A DNA stretch of 64,000 nt, from contig NZ_LIRK01000204.1 in NCBI RefSeq assembly GCF_001419765.1, positions 1 through 64,000 on the forward strand, in the 5' to 3' direction. The notes beneath the pieces were generated by a model. That model was given only the letters and a program-made list of their open reading frames with translations, was not told where the DNA came from and ran no database searches. Source of the DNA: Streptomyces torulosus (GTDB lineage Bacteria > Actinomycetota > Actinomycetes > Streptomycetales > Streptomycetaceae). The translations under genes and the position numbers were made by a program. How positions within the stretch are numbered: the stretch's first letter is position 1; each line of letters opens with the position of its first letter. This document shows, in pieces, positions 8,088-17,374 of the stretch.

Positions 8088-9116
8088 ATGCGACGACGTC
8101 TCGTCCCCGCCCTGCTCCTCCCCCTGGCCCTGCTCCTCTCGGCCTGCGGCGGAAACTCCGCCGCCAGCACCTCGACCGGTGACGGCACCGACGGCAAGGG
8201 CTCGCTCACGCTGAACGTCGGTGACCAGAAGGGCGGTTCGGAGGCCATCCTGCGGGCCGCCGGGGAACTCGACGACCTCGACTACAAGATCAAGTGGTCC
8301 ACCTTCACCTCGGGGCCGCCGCTCCTGGAGGCCGTCAACGCCAAGGCCGTCGACATCGGCGGCGTCGGCAACACCCCGCCCGTCTTCGCGGCGGGCGCCG
8401 ACTCGAAGATCACGGTCGTGGCCGCATGGCACGGCACCTCCAAGGGTGACGCCGTCCTGGTGCCGAACGACTCGAAGCTGACGGACACCGAGCAGCTGAA
8501 GGGGAGGTCCGTGGCCGTGGCCCAGGGGTCGTCGGCCCACTACCAGCTCGTCGCCTCCCTGAAGCAGGCCGGCCTGTCGCTCGGCGACGTCGACGTCAAG
8601 TACCTTCAGCCGGCCGACGCGCTCGCCGCGTTCACCTCGGGCAAGGTCGACGCGTGGGCGGTGTGGGACCCGTACACCTCCCAGGTGCTCAAGGCGAAGC
8701 AGGGGCGGGTGCTGACCACCGGGGACGGCGTCACCAACGGGCTGACCTTCCAGGTGGCGGCGCCGGGCGCGCTGAAGGACAGGCGGAAGTCCGCCGCGAT
8801 CAAGGACTACCTGGAGCGGCTGCGGCGCGCGTACCGGTGGGTGTACTCGCACGAGGAGGAGTGGGCGAAGGTCTGGGCGAAGGACACGGGCCTCCCGCAG
8901 GACGTGGCGCTGGCGGCGGTGAAGCGGACGTACGCCACCCGGGTGGCGGTCGCCGTGGACGAGCCGCTCATCGCCTCCGAGCAGGCGATCGCCGATGCCT
9001 TCACCCGGCTGGAGCTCATCCCCCGCGAGGTCGACTTCGGCGCCTTCACCGACCGGCGGTTCAACGGAGACCTCCCGCCGTCGACCACCGCGCCCCGCCC
9101 CTCGGAGGGATCCTGA
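8088..9116 (+). CDS. ABC transporter substrate-binding lipoprotein, aliphatic sulfonate type (SsuA-like)
   Basis: A 342-residue lipoprotein. The signal peptide ends in the lipobox LLSAC, followed by a Ser/Thr/Gly linker. The mature domain resembles SsuA/TauA: LNVGDQKGGSEAIL, then WSTFTSGPPLLEAVNAKAVDIGGVGNTPPVFA, then the hinge half AFTSGKVDAWAVWDPYTSQ. It would capture an alkanesulfonate or sulfate ester outside the membrane and deliver it to the permease/ATPase pair. The start follows GGA about 6 nt upstream; frames extending further upstream overlap the ATPase gene. Substrate specificity is inferred from family only. Confidence 0.9.
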   Translation: MRRRLVPALLLPLALLLSACGGNSAASTSTGDGTDGKGSLTLNVGDQKGGSEAILRAAGELDDLDYKIKWSTFTSGPPLLEAVNAKAVDIGGVGNTPPVFAAGADSKITVVAAWHGTSKGDAVLVPNDSKLTDTEQLKGRSVAVAQGSSAHYQLVASLKQAGLSLGDVDVKYLQPADALAAFTSGKVDAWAVWDPYTSQVLKAKQGRVLTTGDGVTNGLTFQVAAPGALKDRRKSAAIKDYLERLRRAYRWVYSHEEEWAKVWAKDTGLPQDVALAAVKRTYATRVAVAVDEPLIASEQAIADAFTRLELIPREVDFGAFTDRRFNGDLPPSTTAPRPSEGS

Positions 9117-9168
9117 CCGGTCGGGGAAGATCCGGGGTCCGCGCCTAGTTAGTAGAAGCGTGAACAAT

Positions 9169-10323
9169 ATGCGCGAGGTCGAGGTAGTCGTCATAGGCGC
9201 GGGTCAGGCCGGACTGGCCGGCGCCTATCACCTGCGGCGCACCGGTTTCGCACCGGAGCGCGACTTCGTGGTGCTGGACCACTCCCCCGGGCCCGGCGGC
9301 GCCTGGCAGTTCCGCTGGCCCTCGCTCACCTACGGCAAGGTCCACGGGATGCACGCCCTGCCGGGCATGGAGCTTACGGGCGCCGATCCCGCGCGACCGT
9401 CCTCCGAAGTGATCAGGGAGTACTTCGAGACCTATGAGCGCACCTTCGACCTGCGGGTACGGCGTCCCGTGAACGTGCGCGCGGTGCGTGAGGGCGAGGG
9501 CGGCCGGCTGCTCGTGGAGACCTCGGACGGCACATGGTCGACGCGGGCGCTGATCAACGCCACCGGCACCTGGGACCGGCCGTTCTGGCCGCGCTACCCC
9601 GGCCAGGAGACGTTCCGGGGGCGTCAGCTGCACACCGCGCAGTACCCCGGCCCCGAGGAGTTCGCGGGGCAGCGGGTGATCGTGGTGGGCGGGGGCGCGT
9701 CCGGGACGCAGCACCTGCTGGAGCTCGCCCCCTATGCCGCGGCGACCACGTGGGTGACCCGGCGTCCGCCTGTCTTCCGCGAGGGTCCGTTCGACGAGGG
9801 CGCCGGGCGCGCCGCCGTCGCCCTCGTGGAGGAGCGGGTCCGCCAGGGCCTACCGCCGAAGAGCGTCGTGTCGGTGACCGGCCTGCCGCTGAACGACGCG
9901 ATCCGGCAGGGCATCGCGGACGGCGTCCTGGACCGGCTGCCGATGTTCGACCGGATCACACCGGACGGCGTGGAGTGGGACGGCGGGCGCCGCGTCGACG
10001 CGGACGTCATCCTGTGGGCGACCGGGTTCCGCGCCGCCATCGACCACCTCGCCCCGCTGCGGCTGCGCGAACCTGGCGGCGGCATCCGCGTGGACGGCAC
10101 CCGCGCGGCCGCCGCCCCCCGCGTCCACCTGGTGGGCTACGGCCCCTCGGCCAGCACCATCGGCGCCAACCGGGCGGGCCGTGCCGCGGTCCGGGACATC
10201 CGACGACTCCTGAGGGACGCACCGGCCGCCACCCGCACTGCGCCGCTCACCGGAACCGCGGACCTCGCCGCCCGACCCTCACCGGTCACCGCAGCGAGCG
10301 TCGCTCCGACCGCCGCGGCCTGA
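9169..10323 (+). CDS. Flavin-dependent monooxygenase/oxidoreductase (CzcO/FMO-like)
   Basis: A 384-residue two-dinucleotide-binding-domain flavoprotein. The N-terminal FAD motif is VIGAGQAGLAGAYHLRR, the central NADPH motif is VIVVGGGASG, and FRGRQLHTAQY before it is close to the FMO fingerprint F-x-G-x3-H-x3-F/Y. ILWATGF near the C-terminus is also typical. It lies 52 nt after the sulfonate-binding protein on the same strand, so may share the attenuated transcript. Inferred: oxidation of an imported organosulfur compound, though no dedicated desulfonase is present. GTG at 9160 is an alternative start. Confidence 0.8.
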   Translation: MREVEVVVIGAGQAGLAGAYHLRRTGFAPERDFVVLDHSPGPGGAWQFRWPSLTYGKVHGMHALPGMELTGADPARPSSEVIREYFETYERTFDLRVRRPVNVRAVREGEGGRLLVETSDGTWSTRALINATGTWDRPFWPRYPGQETFRGRQLHTAQYPGPEEFAGQRVIVVGGGASGTQHLLELAPYAAATTWVTRRPPVFREGPFDEGAGRAAVALVEERVRQGLPPKSVVSVTGLPLNDAIRQGIADGVLDRLPMFDRITPDGVEWDGGRRVDADVILWATGFRAAIDHLAPLRLREPGGGIRVDGTRAAAAPRVHLVGYGPSASTIGANRAGRAAVRDIRRLLRDAPAATRTAPLTGTADLAARPSPVTAASVAPTAAA

Positions 10324-10373
10324 GTCCGGCGCGCACCCTCGTCGGCGCCCTCCCGCTCGCGCTGGCACTCGAC

Positions 10374-11261
10374 TCAGCCGGACGTCGGGGAGGGGCTTCC
10401 GACGGCCGATCCCGTGGACGCCGACGACGGCTGCCTGCCGCGGCGCTGGTTGAACTCGGCGACATTGCGCAGGTGTTCCTCGTAGCTCGCCGTGAAGCGG
10501 GTGTCGCCCGGCTTGACCGTGACGAAGTACAGCCAGTCGCCCGGCGGCGGGTTGGTCGCCGCGCGCATCGCGTCCTCGCCCGGGTTGGCGATCGGCGTGG
10601 GCGGCAGCCCCATGCGCCGGTACGAGTTGTAGGGGCTGTCGATCTTCGTGTCGGCGACGCTCGTGTCCAACGTGGAGCGGTTCAGCGCGTAGTTGAGGGT
10701 GGAGTCCATCTGCAACGGCATCCCGCGCTCCAGCCGGTTGAACACCACGCGGGCCACCTTGCCCATGTCCGCCTTGGTCACGGCCTCGGCCTGCACGATG
10801 CTGGCGATCGTGACCGCCTGGTAGACGTTCATCGCGTTGCGCTGCGCCCCGGCCGTGACCTGCCCGCCGTTGAACTTCTTGTGCGCGGTCTCGACCATGA
10901 ACGTCAGCAGCGACTCCGGCGTCGTCTTCTTCGCCAAGGGGTACGTCGCCGGGAAGAGGTAACCCTCCGGGTTGCCCTGGGCTTCCGCGGGGAGCGACAG
11001 CCGGGCCTTGGCCAGGGACTTCTTCGTGGATCCGGCGGGCAGACCGAGCGCCTTGTCGACGGCCTCGTAGACCTGTACGGCTCGCCGGCCCTCCGGGACC
11101 ACCAGGGACGTGGGCCGCTCGGCCCCGCCTTCACCGCTGCCCACGCTCAGCAGCGGCACCGCCACGGCGGCGGCCGCCACGACCGCTCCGGTCGCGATGA
11201 GGGCGGCCCGGCCCCGGCGTGTCAGTCGAATCGTGCTCCGTGGCGGAGTGTTCATCTGCAT
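10374..11261 (-). CDS. MltG-like endolytic transglycosylase (YceG family)
   Basis: A 295-residue membrane-anchored protein with a short basic N-terminus, one membrane helix (residues about 20-42) and an extracytoplasmic YceG-like domain. Catalytic-region motif VTIASIVQAEA contains the expected glutamate E159. LQMDSTLNYAL, YNSYRRMGLPPTPIANPGEDAMRAATNP and the closing TASYEEHL match MltG, which cuts nascent glycan strands. The N-terminal part is shorter than housekeeping MltG and it is not in the usual ruvX/aroE neighbourhood, so it is probably a paralogue. Confidence 0.85.
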   Translation of the reverse strand: MQMNTPPRSTIRLTRRGRAALIATGAVVAAAAVAVPLLSVGSGEGGAERPTSLVVPEGRRAVQVYEAVDKALGLPAGSTKKSLAKARLSLPAEAQGNPEGYLFPATYPLAKKTTPESLLTFMVETAHKKFNGGQVTAGAQRNAMNVYQAVTIASIVQAEAVTKADMGKVARVVFNRLERGMPLQMDSTLNYALNRSTLDTSVADTKIDSPYNSYRRMGLPPTPIANPGEDAMRAATNPPPGDWLYFVTVKPGDTRFTASYEEHLRNVAEFNQRRGRQPSSASTGSAVGSPSPTSG

Positions 11262-11304
11262 GCGGGCACGGTATCCCGCATATCACCTCAAACCCGACAT
11301 ATCT

Positions 11305-13239
11305 TCATCTTGTCGACTCCATCGGCCGTAGCGGCGAAGCCTTTTGGTCCGGAGCGCCGAGGGGACCGGCGCCGGAGACGGATGCCGACTCCGTCTGCGA
11401 GGCGCGGGCGGGCTCCAGCTGGGCGTCACGGCGCACGAGGGCCGCGTAGCGCCCGTTCTGCTCCAGCAGCTCGTCGTGGGTGCCGCGTTCGACCGCGTGC
11501 CCGCCGTCGAGGACCACGATCTGGTCGGCGCCGCGGACGGTGGAGAGCCGGTGCGCGATGGTGATGGTGGTGCGGTTCGCGGAGAGCGCGTCGATCGCCT
11601 CCTGCACGGCGTGCTCGGTACGCGTGTCCAGGGCACTGGTCGCCTCGTCGAGGATGAGGACGGGCGGGTCGCGCAGGATGGTGCGGGCGATGGCGAGGCG
11701 CTGCTTCTCCCCGCCGGAGAACCGGTGGCCGCGCTCACCGACGACCGTGTCGTAACCGTCGGGCAGGGAGGTGATGTGGTCGTGGATCTGCGCCGCCCGC
11801 GCCGCCGCGTGGAGTTCCTCGTCGGTGGCGTCCGGCTTGGCGAAGCGCAGATTGTCCGCGACGGTGGCGTGGAAGAGGTACGTCTCCTGGGAGACGACGC
11901 CGACGGCGCGGGCCAGCGTGTCGAAGCTCAGGTCGCGGACGTCGACCCCGTCGATCAGGACGGCGCCGCCGGTCACGTCGTACAGCCTCGGCACCAGGCA
12001 GCCGAGCGTCGACTTGCCCGCCCCGGTGGGTCCGACGACCGCGAGGCTGCCGCCCGCCGGGACGGTGAGGTCGATGCCGGTGAGTATCGCCGCGGAGGCG
12101 CCCTTGCCGTCGTCGTAGCGGAACTCGACGTCGTCGAAGCGGACCTCGCCCTTCACCTGGTCGAGGCGGACCGGTTCGTCGGGTTCGGTGATGTCGATGG
12201 GCAGGTCGAGGTACTCGAAGATGCGCTGGAACAGGGCGAGCGAGGCCTGGATCTGGACGCCGGTGGACAACAGGCTCACGGTCGGCCGGAACAGGTTCTG
12301 CTGGAGCGAGACGAAGGCGACCAGCGTGCCGACCGAGACCGACGGACCGCCGAACTGGAAGGCGAGGCCGGCCGTCCAGTAGATGACGGCGGGCATCGCG
12401 GACATGACGATCGTGATGATCGCCATGCGCCAGCGCCCCGCCATGTTCGACCTGACCTCCAGGTCGACGAGCCCCTCGGACTCCTCGGCGAACGACCGGG
12501 TGAGCGAGTCGGAACGGCCCATCGTGCGACCGAGCAGGATGCCGCTGACGGAGAGCGACTCGGTGACGGTCGCGGCCATCGCGGCCATCTGCTTCTGCCG
12601 CTGGGTGGTGATCTTCTTGCGCTCGTCGCCGACCCGGCGGCTTATCCACACGAACAGCGGCAGCAGGAGCAGGGTGACCACGGTGAGCCGCCAGTCCAGG
12701 GCGACCATGGCGACGATCGTGGCGACCACGCTGGTGAGGTTGGAGACCAGGGAGGTGGCCGTGGAGGTGACGGTCGCCTGCATGCCGCCGATGTCGTTGG
12801 CGATGCGGGACTGCACCTCGCCGGTGCGGGTGCGGGTGAAGAAGGCGAGCGACATGCGCTGCAGGCGGCCGTAGACGGCGGTCCGCAGGTCGTGCATCAC
12901 ACGCTGGCCGACGGTCGTGGAGATCAGCGTCTGCAGCACGCCGAAGATGCTGGTGAGCACCGCACTGAGGATCATCCCGAGCGCGAGCAGGCTCAGCAGG
13001 CCGAGCCGACCCTCGGGGATCGCGGTGTCGAGGATCTCCTTGAGCAGGAAGGGGGTCGCCACGGAGGCGAGCGACGCGGCCCCGACCAGCAGGCCGACCA
13101 CGGCGAGCCGGCCGCGGTAGGGGCGGAAGAGCTTCAGGATGCGGCGGACCTGCCGCGGCGCCGGAGCGTCGCCGGCTCCCTCGGCGCCTGCGGGCGCGGT
13201 GCGGGCGGGGGTCCAGGCGGGTTGGTCGTCGGGATGCAT
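11305..13239 (-). CDS. ABC multidrug/lipid exporter, half-transporter
   Basis: A 644-residue fused half-transporter: six-helix exporter domain (about residues 40-330) then ATPase. All motifs are canonical: VGPTGAGKST, RFSGGEKQR, LILDEATSALD, IAHRLSTV. It can therefore work as a homodimer, unlike the pair at 18370-22004. It is divergent from a MarR regulator across a 200-bp gap with a clear inverted repeat, so it probably exports a compound sensed by that regulator. The start is the ATG at 13239. Confidence 0.9.
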   Translation of the reverse strand: MHPDDQPAWTPARTAPAGAEGAGDAPAPRQVRRILKLFRPYRGRLAVVGLLVGAASLASVATPFLLKEILDTAIPEGRLGLLSLLALGMILSAVLTSIFGVLQTLISTTVGQRVMHDLRTAVYGRLQRMSLAFFTRTRTGEVQSRIANDIGGMQATVTSTATSLVSNLTSVVATIVAMVALDWRLTVVTLLLLPLFVWISRRVGDERKKITTQRQKQMAAMAATVTESLSVSGILLGRTMGRSDSLTRSFAEESEGLVDLEVRSNMAGRWRMAIITIVMSAMPAVIYWTAGLAFQFGGPSVSVGTLVAFVSLQQNLFRPTVSLLSTGVQIQASLALFQRIFEYLDLPIDITEPDEPVRLDQVKGEVRFDDVEFRYDDGKGASAAILTGIDLTVPAGGSLAVVGPTGAGKSTLGCLVPRLYDVTGGAVLIDGVDVRDLSFDTLARAVGVVSQETYLFHATVADNLRFAKPDATDEELHAAARAAQIHDHITSLPDGYDTVVGERGHRFSGGEKQRLAIARTILRDPPVLILDEATSALDTRTEHAVQEAIDALSANRTTITIAHRLSTVRGADQIVVLDGGHAVERGTHDELLEQNGRYAALVRRDAQLEPARASQTESASVSGAGPLGAPDQKASPLRPMESTR

Positions 13240-13391
13240 GGGCTCCTACGGGATGAGTCAGGGACCGGCACGGCCTCTTGTCAGCTCATAGCTTCGGTAG
13301 CACGTGCGGTATTCGATTCAGCCGGTCATGGATGCAGTGCGGTGCGGCGAGGTGGCTCCGGATCACACGGAGACGGCTTCGGAGCCTAGCT

Positions 13392-13433
13392 CATTGTTAC
13401 CTATACTCACAATGAACATCATCCTGATATTGT
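13392..13433. promoter_or_regulatory. MarR operator overlapping the regulator promoter
   Basis: CATTGT (13392-13397) and ACAATG (13409-13414) form a perfect inverted repeat with 11-nt spacing. The same ACAAT also pairs with ATTGT at 13429-13433. A good -10 hexamer, TATACT (13402-13407), lies inside the first repeat, oriented towards the MarR gene 33 nt downstream. Binding there should block transcription of the regulator and probably of the divergent exporter. Confidence 0.65.
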
Positions 13434-13439
13434 TCCCGC

Positions 13440-13895
13440 ATGACCGCCCCCGATGCCGACGGGCTGCTCGCCGAGCAGCTGCTGCGGCTGACCCGCCGCG
13501 TGCACCGCATCCAGAAGCACCATCTTCTGCGGAGCGGGCTGGACATCACCCCTGCCCAGTCCCGACTGCTGCGGACCCTCGCGCACTACGACGCGCCCCC
13601 GCGCATGGCCGATCTCGCCGAGCGCCTGGAAGTGGTGCCGCGCGCCGTGACGACCCTGGTCGACGGACTGGAGGCGAGCGGCCGGGTGCGCCGGGTGCCC
13701 GACCCCACCAACCGGCGGGTCATCCGCATCGAGGTCACGGACGAGGGCCGCAAGGTCCTGGAAGAGCTGCACCGCGCCCGCCGGTCCGCCGCAGAGGAGA
13801 TCCTCTCACCCCTGTCGGACGGCCAGCGTGAGGTACTGGGCGGCCTCCTCGACACGCTGGTGGACGGGGCGCCGGGGGCGGAGCGGGCATGCTGA
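13440..13895 (+). CDS. MarR-family transcriptional regulator
   Basis: A 151-residue winged-helix regulator: MADLAERLEVVPRAVTTLVDGLEASG is the helix-turn-helix and DPTNRRVIRIEVTDEG the wing. The ATG at 13440 lies directly after the operator described above. It is divergent from the ABC exporter, the classic arrangement of a drug- or metabolite-responsive repressor and its efflux target. Ligand unknown. Confidence 0.9.
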   Translation: MTAPDADGLLAEQLLRLTRRVHRIQKHHLLRSGLDITPAQSRLLRTLAHYDAPPRMADLAERLEVVPRAVTTLVDGLEASGRVRRVPDPTNRRVIRIEVTDEGRKVLEELHRARRSAAEEILSPLSDGQREVLGGLLDTLVDGAPGAERAC

Positions 13896-13969
13896 GCCCC
13901 GATGCACGGGCGCGGTGACACGGAGCGGCGCTCGACACCGACGATCGGGCCGGGCCGCCGCACACGGAA

Positions 13970-14000
13970 GGGCCCGACGCCGAAGTGCGGCGCCGGGCCC
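13970..14000. terminator. Bidirectional terminator
   Basis: An imperfect but long inverted repeat: GGGCCCG-ACGCCG (13970-13982) pairs with CGGCG-C-CGGGCCC (13988-14000) around a small loop. It lies between the convergent MarR gene and symporter. Confidence 0.7.
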
Positions 14001-14019
14001 CTGTCGTCGGTGACGGCGA

Positions 14020-15489
14020 TCAACTGGCCCCGGAGGCAGGCTCCTTGACCTCGCCGCCCGGCTGCGCGGGGACCGCCTTGACGGTGCTCACGGGAGCGGC
14101 CGAGGCGGGGTCGGCGGCCGGGGCGCCGACGGCGGCGGTCGAGGCTGCGGGCGCCGTGGGCGCGTCGTTCTCGTCCGCGGTCTCTTCCTCCACGAACTCG
14201 ATCTCCCCGTCCAGCATCTTCTTCGCCCGCACGGTGTCCAGCGCGCCCTCCCACTTGGAGACGGCGAAGACAGCGACGCAGTTGCCGAGCAGGTTGGTGG
14301 CGACCCGCATCGAGTCCATGATCCGGTCGACACCCAGGAGCAGGGCGACGGCACCGGCGGGGATCGCCCCGAGCGAGGCCGCGGTGGCCGACAGGGCGAG
14401 GAAGGCCGAACCGGGGATGCCGGCCATGCCCTTGCTGGTCAGCATGAGGACGAGGACGACGGTGACCTGCTGGCCGAGACTGAGGTCCACCCCCACGGCC
14501 TGCGCGATGAACAGCGTGCCGACGGAGAGGTAGATGGACGCGCCGTCGAGGTTGAACGAGTACCCGGTGGGCAGCACCAGCCCCACCGCGTCGTCCCGCG
14601 CGCCCGCCTGCCGCAGCTTCTGCATCATGCGGGGCATGACGCTCTCACTGGAGGCCGTGCCCAGCGCGAGCAGCATCTCGGCACGGGTGTAGCGGACGAA
14701 CTTCCACAGGCTCAGCCCGGTCATCAGCTTCAGCGCGACACCGAGCAGCACGAGGAAGACGGCGGCGACGGCGTAGCAGAGGATGATCAGCTTGGCGTAG
14801 GTCTTCATCACGCCGAGGCCGTACTCCCCCACGAGGTGGACCATCGCGCCGAACACGGCGAGCGGGGCCAGCCTCATGACGAAGCCGACGATCGCGAAGA
14901 TGACCTCCTGGGCCTGCTCGATGGCGGGCAGGATCTTCGGCACCTTGGTGTGGCCGAGGTGCAGCAGCGCCGCACCGGTGAGGCAGGCGAGCACGAGCAC
15001 CTGGAGCAGCGCGTTCTCGGCGAACGCGCCGATCGCGCTCTGCGGCAGCGCGTTCAGGATGAACTCGGCGGTCGTCGGCAGCTCGCCGCCCGCCGTCTTG
15101 GCGTCCACCGCCGATGTGTCGAGCTTCGAGGGGTCGACGTTCATGCCCACGCCGGGGCCGAAGACATTGGCGGCGATCAGACCGATGAGCAACGCGGCCG
15201 TGGACGCGACCTCGAACCAGATCAGCGCCTTGAGCCCGATCCGCCCGAAGGCCTTGAGGTTGCCGGCCTTGGCGATGCCGACGACGACCACGCAGAACAC
15301 CAGCGGCGAGATGACGGTCTTGATGAGCCGGATGAAACCGTCGCCGAGCGGCTGGAAGGTCGTGGCCGTGTCCGGCCACAACCTCCCGACAACGATGCCG
15401 AGCACCAGCGCGACACCGACTTGGGCGAACAGTGAGGTACGCAGCATGCGTGCGACGCGTCGCGGCAGGGACGGTACGGACTGCGGCAC
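14020..15489 (-). CDS. Dicarboxylate/amino acid:cation symporter (DAACS, GltP/DctA-like)
   Basis: A 489-residue membrane carrier of the DAACS family: about eight membrane helices and two re-entrant loops. Seen are the serine-rich hairpin ALGTASSESVMPRMM, the Na+/substrate segment PTGYSFNLDGASIYL and the second hairpin TSKGMAGIPGSAFLALSATAA. It imports C4-dicarboxylates or glutamate/aspartate with cations. The GTG at 15489 is chosen because GGAGG lies 7 nt upstream. The C-terminal 50 residues are an extra acidic then Pro/Ala-rich tail, longer than usual for the family. Confidence 0.9.
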   Translation of the reverse strand: MPQSVPSLPRRVARMLRTSLFAQVGVALVLGIVVGRLWPDTATTFQPLGDGFIRLIKTVISPLVFCVVVVGIAKAGNLKAFGRIGLKALIWFEVASTAALLIGLIAANVFGPGVGMNVDPSKLDTSAVDAKTAGGELPTTAEFILNALPQSAIGAFAENALLQVLVLACLTGAALLHLGHTKVPKILPAIEQAQEVIFAIVGFVMRLAPLAVFGAMVHLVGEYGLGVMKTYAKLIILCYAVAAVFLVLLGVALKLMTGLSLWKFVRYTRAEMLLALGTASSESVMPRMMQKLRQAGARDDAVGLVLPTGYSFNLDGASIYLSVGTLFIAQAVGVDLSLGQQVTVVLVLMLTSKGMAGIPGSAFLALSATAASLGAIPAGAVALLLGVDRIMDSMRVATNLLGNCVAVFAVSKWEGALDTVRAKKMLDGEIEFVEEETADENDAPTAPAASTAAVGAPAADPASAAPVSTVKAVPAQPGGEVKEPASGAS

Positions 15490-15519
15490 GGGCACTCCTC
15501 CGAGGGGACTTTCTGGTAT

Positions 15520-15537
15520 GCGGAAAAGCACTTCCGC
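15520..15537. promoter_or_regulatory. Inverted repeat upstream of the symporter
   Basis: GCGGAA (15520-15525) and TTCCGC (15532-15537) are separated by 6 nt, about 30 nt before the symporter start codon. Position suits an operator or a 5' UTR hairpin; the protein involved is unknown. Confidence 0.35.
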
Positions 15538-15633
15538 GCTGATCACTATCGGGGAGTCGCCGCTCACGGGGAAGACCGTCGTGTTTCCGCGAGGTAAATC
15601 ATCGAACAGACGTCACATCACACGCATTTGGTG

Positions 15634-17271
15634 TCAGCAGGCCCCTCGGTCCTCCGTCAGCACTCCCTGTACCGAGATCAGCGAACGGTCGTAGCAGCCG
15701 CCCGTTCCGTACAGGCGGTAACGCTCCCTGGTCGTGGCGACGGCATGCCGCTGGTCACGCGGTACGAACGCCGTGTACGTGGCGTCACCCGTGTAGGTGT
15801 CGTCGAGCCGGGACCACGCGGTGCGCCGACCGCCGTACGTCTCGGTGACCGTCGCCCGGTCGCCGAGCGTGAGCACCGTCCGCAGCCGGTCGCCCGCACC
15901 GAGCGTCGTCGTCCCGTCCATCGTGTACGACCGCTGCGCACGGGTGGTTCGGGCCGGACCGCGCCCGTCGACGGTGACCGTCTCGTCGTCGCTCCACCGC
16001 GCGTCGAGGGCGTCGGGGTTCTCGCCGTCCGACCAGGTGTGCACGGAGGTGTTGGCCAGGCTCCGGCGCACGGTGGTCGTCACCCTGCCGCGCGAGGTGT
16101 CGACATGCCCGGTGACCGTCAGCCGGTGGCTCCCCTCGGTGTCGAGCCGGTGCTCCGTGCCGGGCGTGTACGTGGACGAGTTGGCGAGGTCGCCGGCCCG
16201 CACCTTCGTCAGGGCACCGGTGACGTGTGCGCTCTTCTCGTCCTGCCAGACGAGCACGTTGACGGGGGTGCTCCAGCCGCTCTGTCCCTCGGGTACGCCG
16301 ACGACGGAGACCTCGACCCGGTGCGGGCGCCCGTCGTTGAGGAGGCCGGCGAAGGGGGTGAGGTCATAGCGGATGGGCTGGATGTCGAAGGCCCGGGGGC
16401 CGGGGACCACGTACCAGAGGAAGGGGTTGGACCAGCCGCCGGTCCACACCGTCGGGAACGGCGCGGCGATCCCGGCCAGTTGGCCGTCGACCTTGATCTG
16501 CACCTCGCGGTACGGCCCGTCGTGCGCCTTGCAGGAGTACGGCGCCGTCTCGGGCACCGTCAGATACCAGTACTCCTCGCAGCCGCCGCCGGAGCCGGTG
16601 GCGTACACCTCGGCGACGACGCGTTCGCTGTTGCGCGGGGTGGTGAGGGTGTTGCCGTCCTGGAGGGTGAGGACGCGGTCGGGGACGGTCGCGGCGGCCT
16701 TCGCCGTGGGCCTGCCCGCGTAGAACGTCAGCGTCACCTTGACGTCGAGGACGCCGGTGTAGGTGTCGTCGACGACGTTGCCGATGAGCATCTCCACGGG
16801 CTGCGCCGCCCGCAGGGTGTCGCTGTAGCGGGTGACGTCCTTCTCGACGGACCACGCGATGCCGTCGGGCGAGGGCTGCGGGGTGGAGGTACGGAAGACC
16901 TCGACGCCGCCGATGTGGAGATGGCCGAGGCGGTCGTACTGGCGGCCCTTGACCTTGCCGTCGAGACGCAGCACGACCTTGCTCCAGCGCTTCCCGCACT
17001 CGGCCGGGGGCGCGTAGGTGCCCTTGTAGGGCGTGAAGTCCTTGAACTGTGCCTCGGCGACGGTCACTTCGCAGGACTTCGCGTTCGCGGGCCTGGTGAC
17101 GGGCGGGGCGGCGGTGACGGGGTCGTGCCAGTCGCTGCCGAACTCGGCCGGGACGTCGACCGCGGTGGCGGACTGGGCGGGGGCGGCCGATCGGGCCGGG
17201 GCGGCTCCCAGGAGAGTGCTCACCAGGACGGTCGCCCCGGTGAGCATGGACATGATGATCCGGTTTCTCAT
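15634..17271 (-). CDS. Secreted peptide-N-glycosidase A-like amidase (PNGase A family)
   Basis: A 545-residue exported protein: Sec signal peptide (about residues 1-30, ARSAAPA), then a domain resembling plant-type PNGase A. Matching blocks include FKDFTPYKGTYAPP, KVVLRLDGKVKGRQYDRLGHLHIGGVEVFRTSTPQP, and the later EYWYLTVPE and PYREVQIKVDGQLAGIAAPFPTVWTGGW. The family releases N-glycans from Asn, tolerating core alpha-1,3-fucose in plants. The ATG at 17271 gives a proper signal peptide. Activity on glycoproteins is inferred from family. Confidence 0.8.
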   Translation of the reverse strand: MRNRIIMSMLTGATVLVSTLLGAAPARSAAPAQSATAVDVPAEFGSDWHDPVTAAPPVTRPANAKSCEVTVAEAQFKDFTPYKGTYAPPAECGKRWSKVVLRLDGKVKGRQYDRLGHLHIGGVEVFRTSTPQPSPDGIAWSVEKDVTRYSDTLRAAQPVEMLIGNVVDDTYTGVLDVKVTLTFYAGRPTAKAAATVPDRVLTLQDGNTLTTPRNSERVVAEVYATGSGGGCEEYWYLTVPETAPYSCKAHDGPYREVQIKVDGQLAGIAAPFPTVWTGGWSNPFLWYVVPGPRAFDIQPIRYDLTPFAGLLNDGRPHRVEVSVVGVPEGQSGWSTPVNVLVWQDEKSAHVTGALTKVRAGDLANSSTYTPGTEHRLDTEGSHRLTVTGHVDTSRGRVTTTVRRSLANTSVHTWSDGENPDALDARWSDDETVTVDGRGPARTTRAQRSYTMDGTTTLGAGDRLRTVLTLGDRATVTETYGGRRTAWSRLDDTYTGDATYTAFVPRDQRHAVATTRERYRLYGTGGCYDRSLISVQGVLTEDRGAC

Positions 17272-17374
17272 GGGCGGAGTTCTACGGGCAGTCGACGCCG
17301 CGCACAATGACACCCCCGGCCACATGAGTGGCCGGAGACATCTCCCGGATCCCTGACCGGAGACCTGATGGATC

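Noticed and set aside
9160-9168. GTG at 9160 as the start of the FAD monooxygenase.
   Set aside because: Neither candidate has a strong ribosome-binding site; the ATG at 9169 leaves a normal short lead into the FAD motif. Both remain possible.
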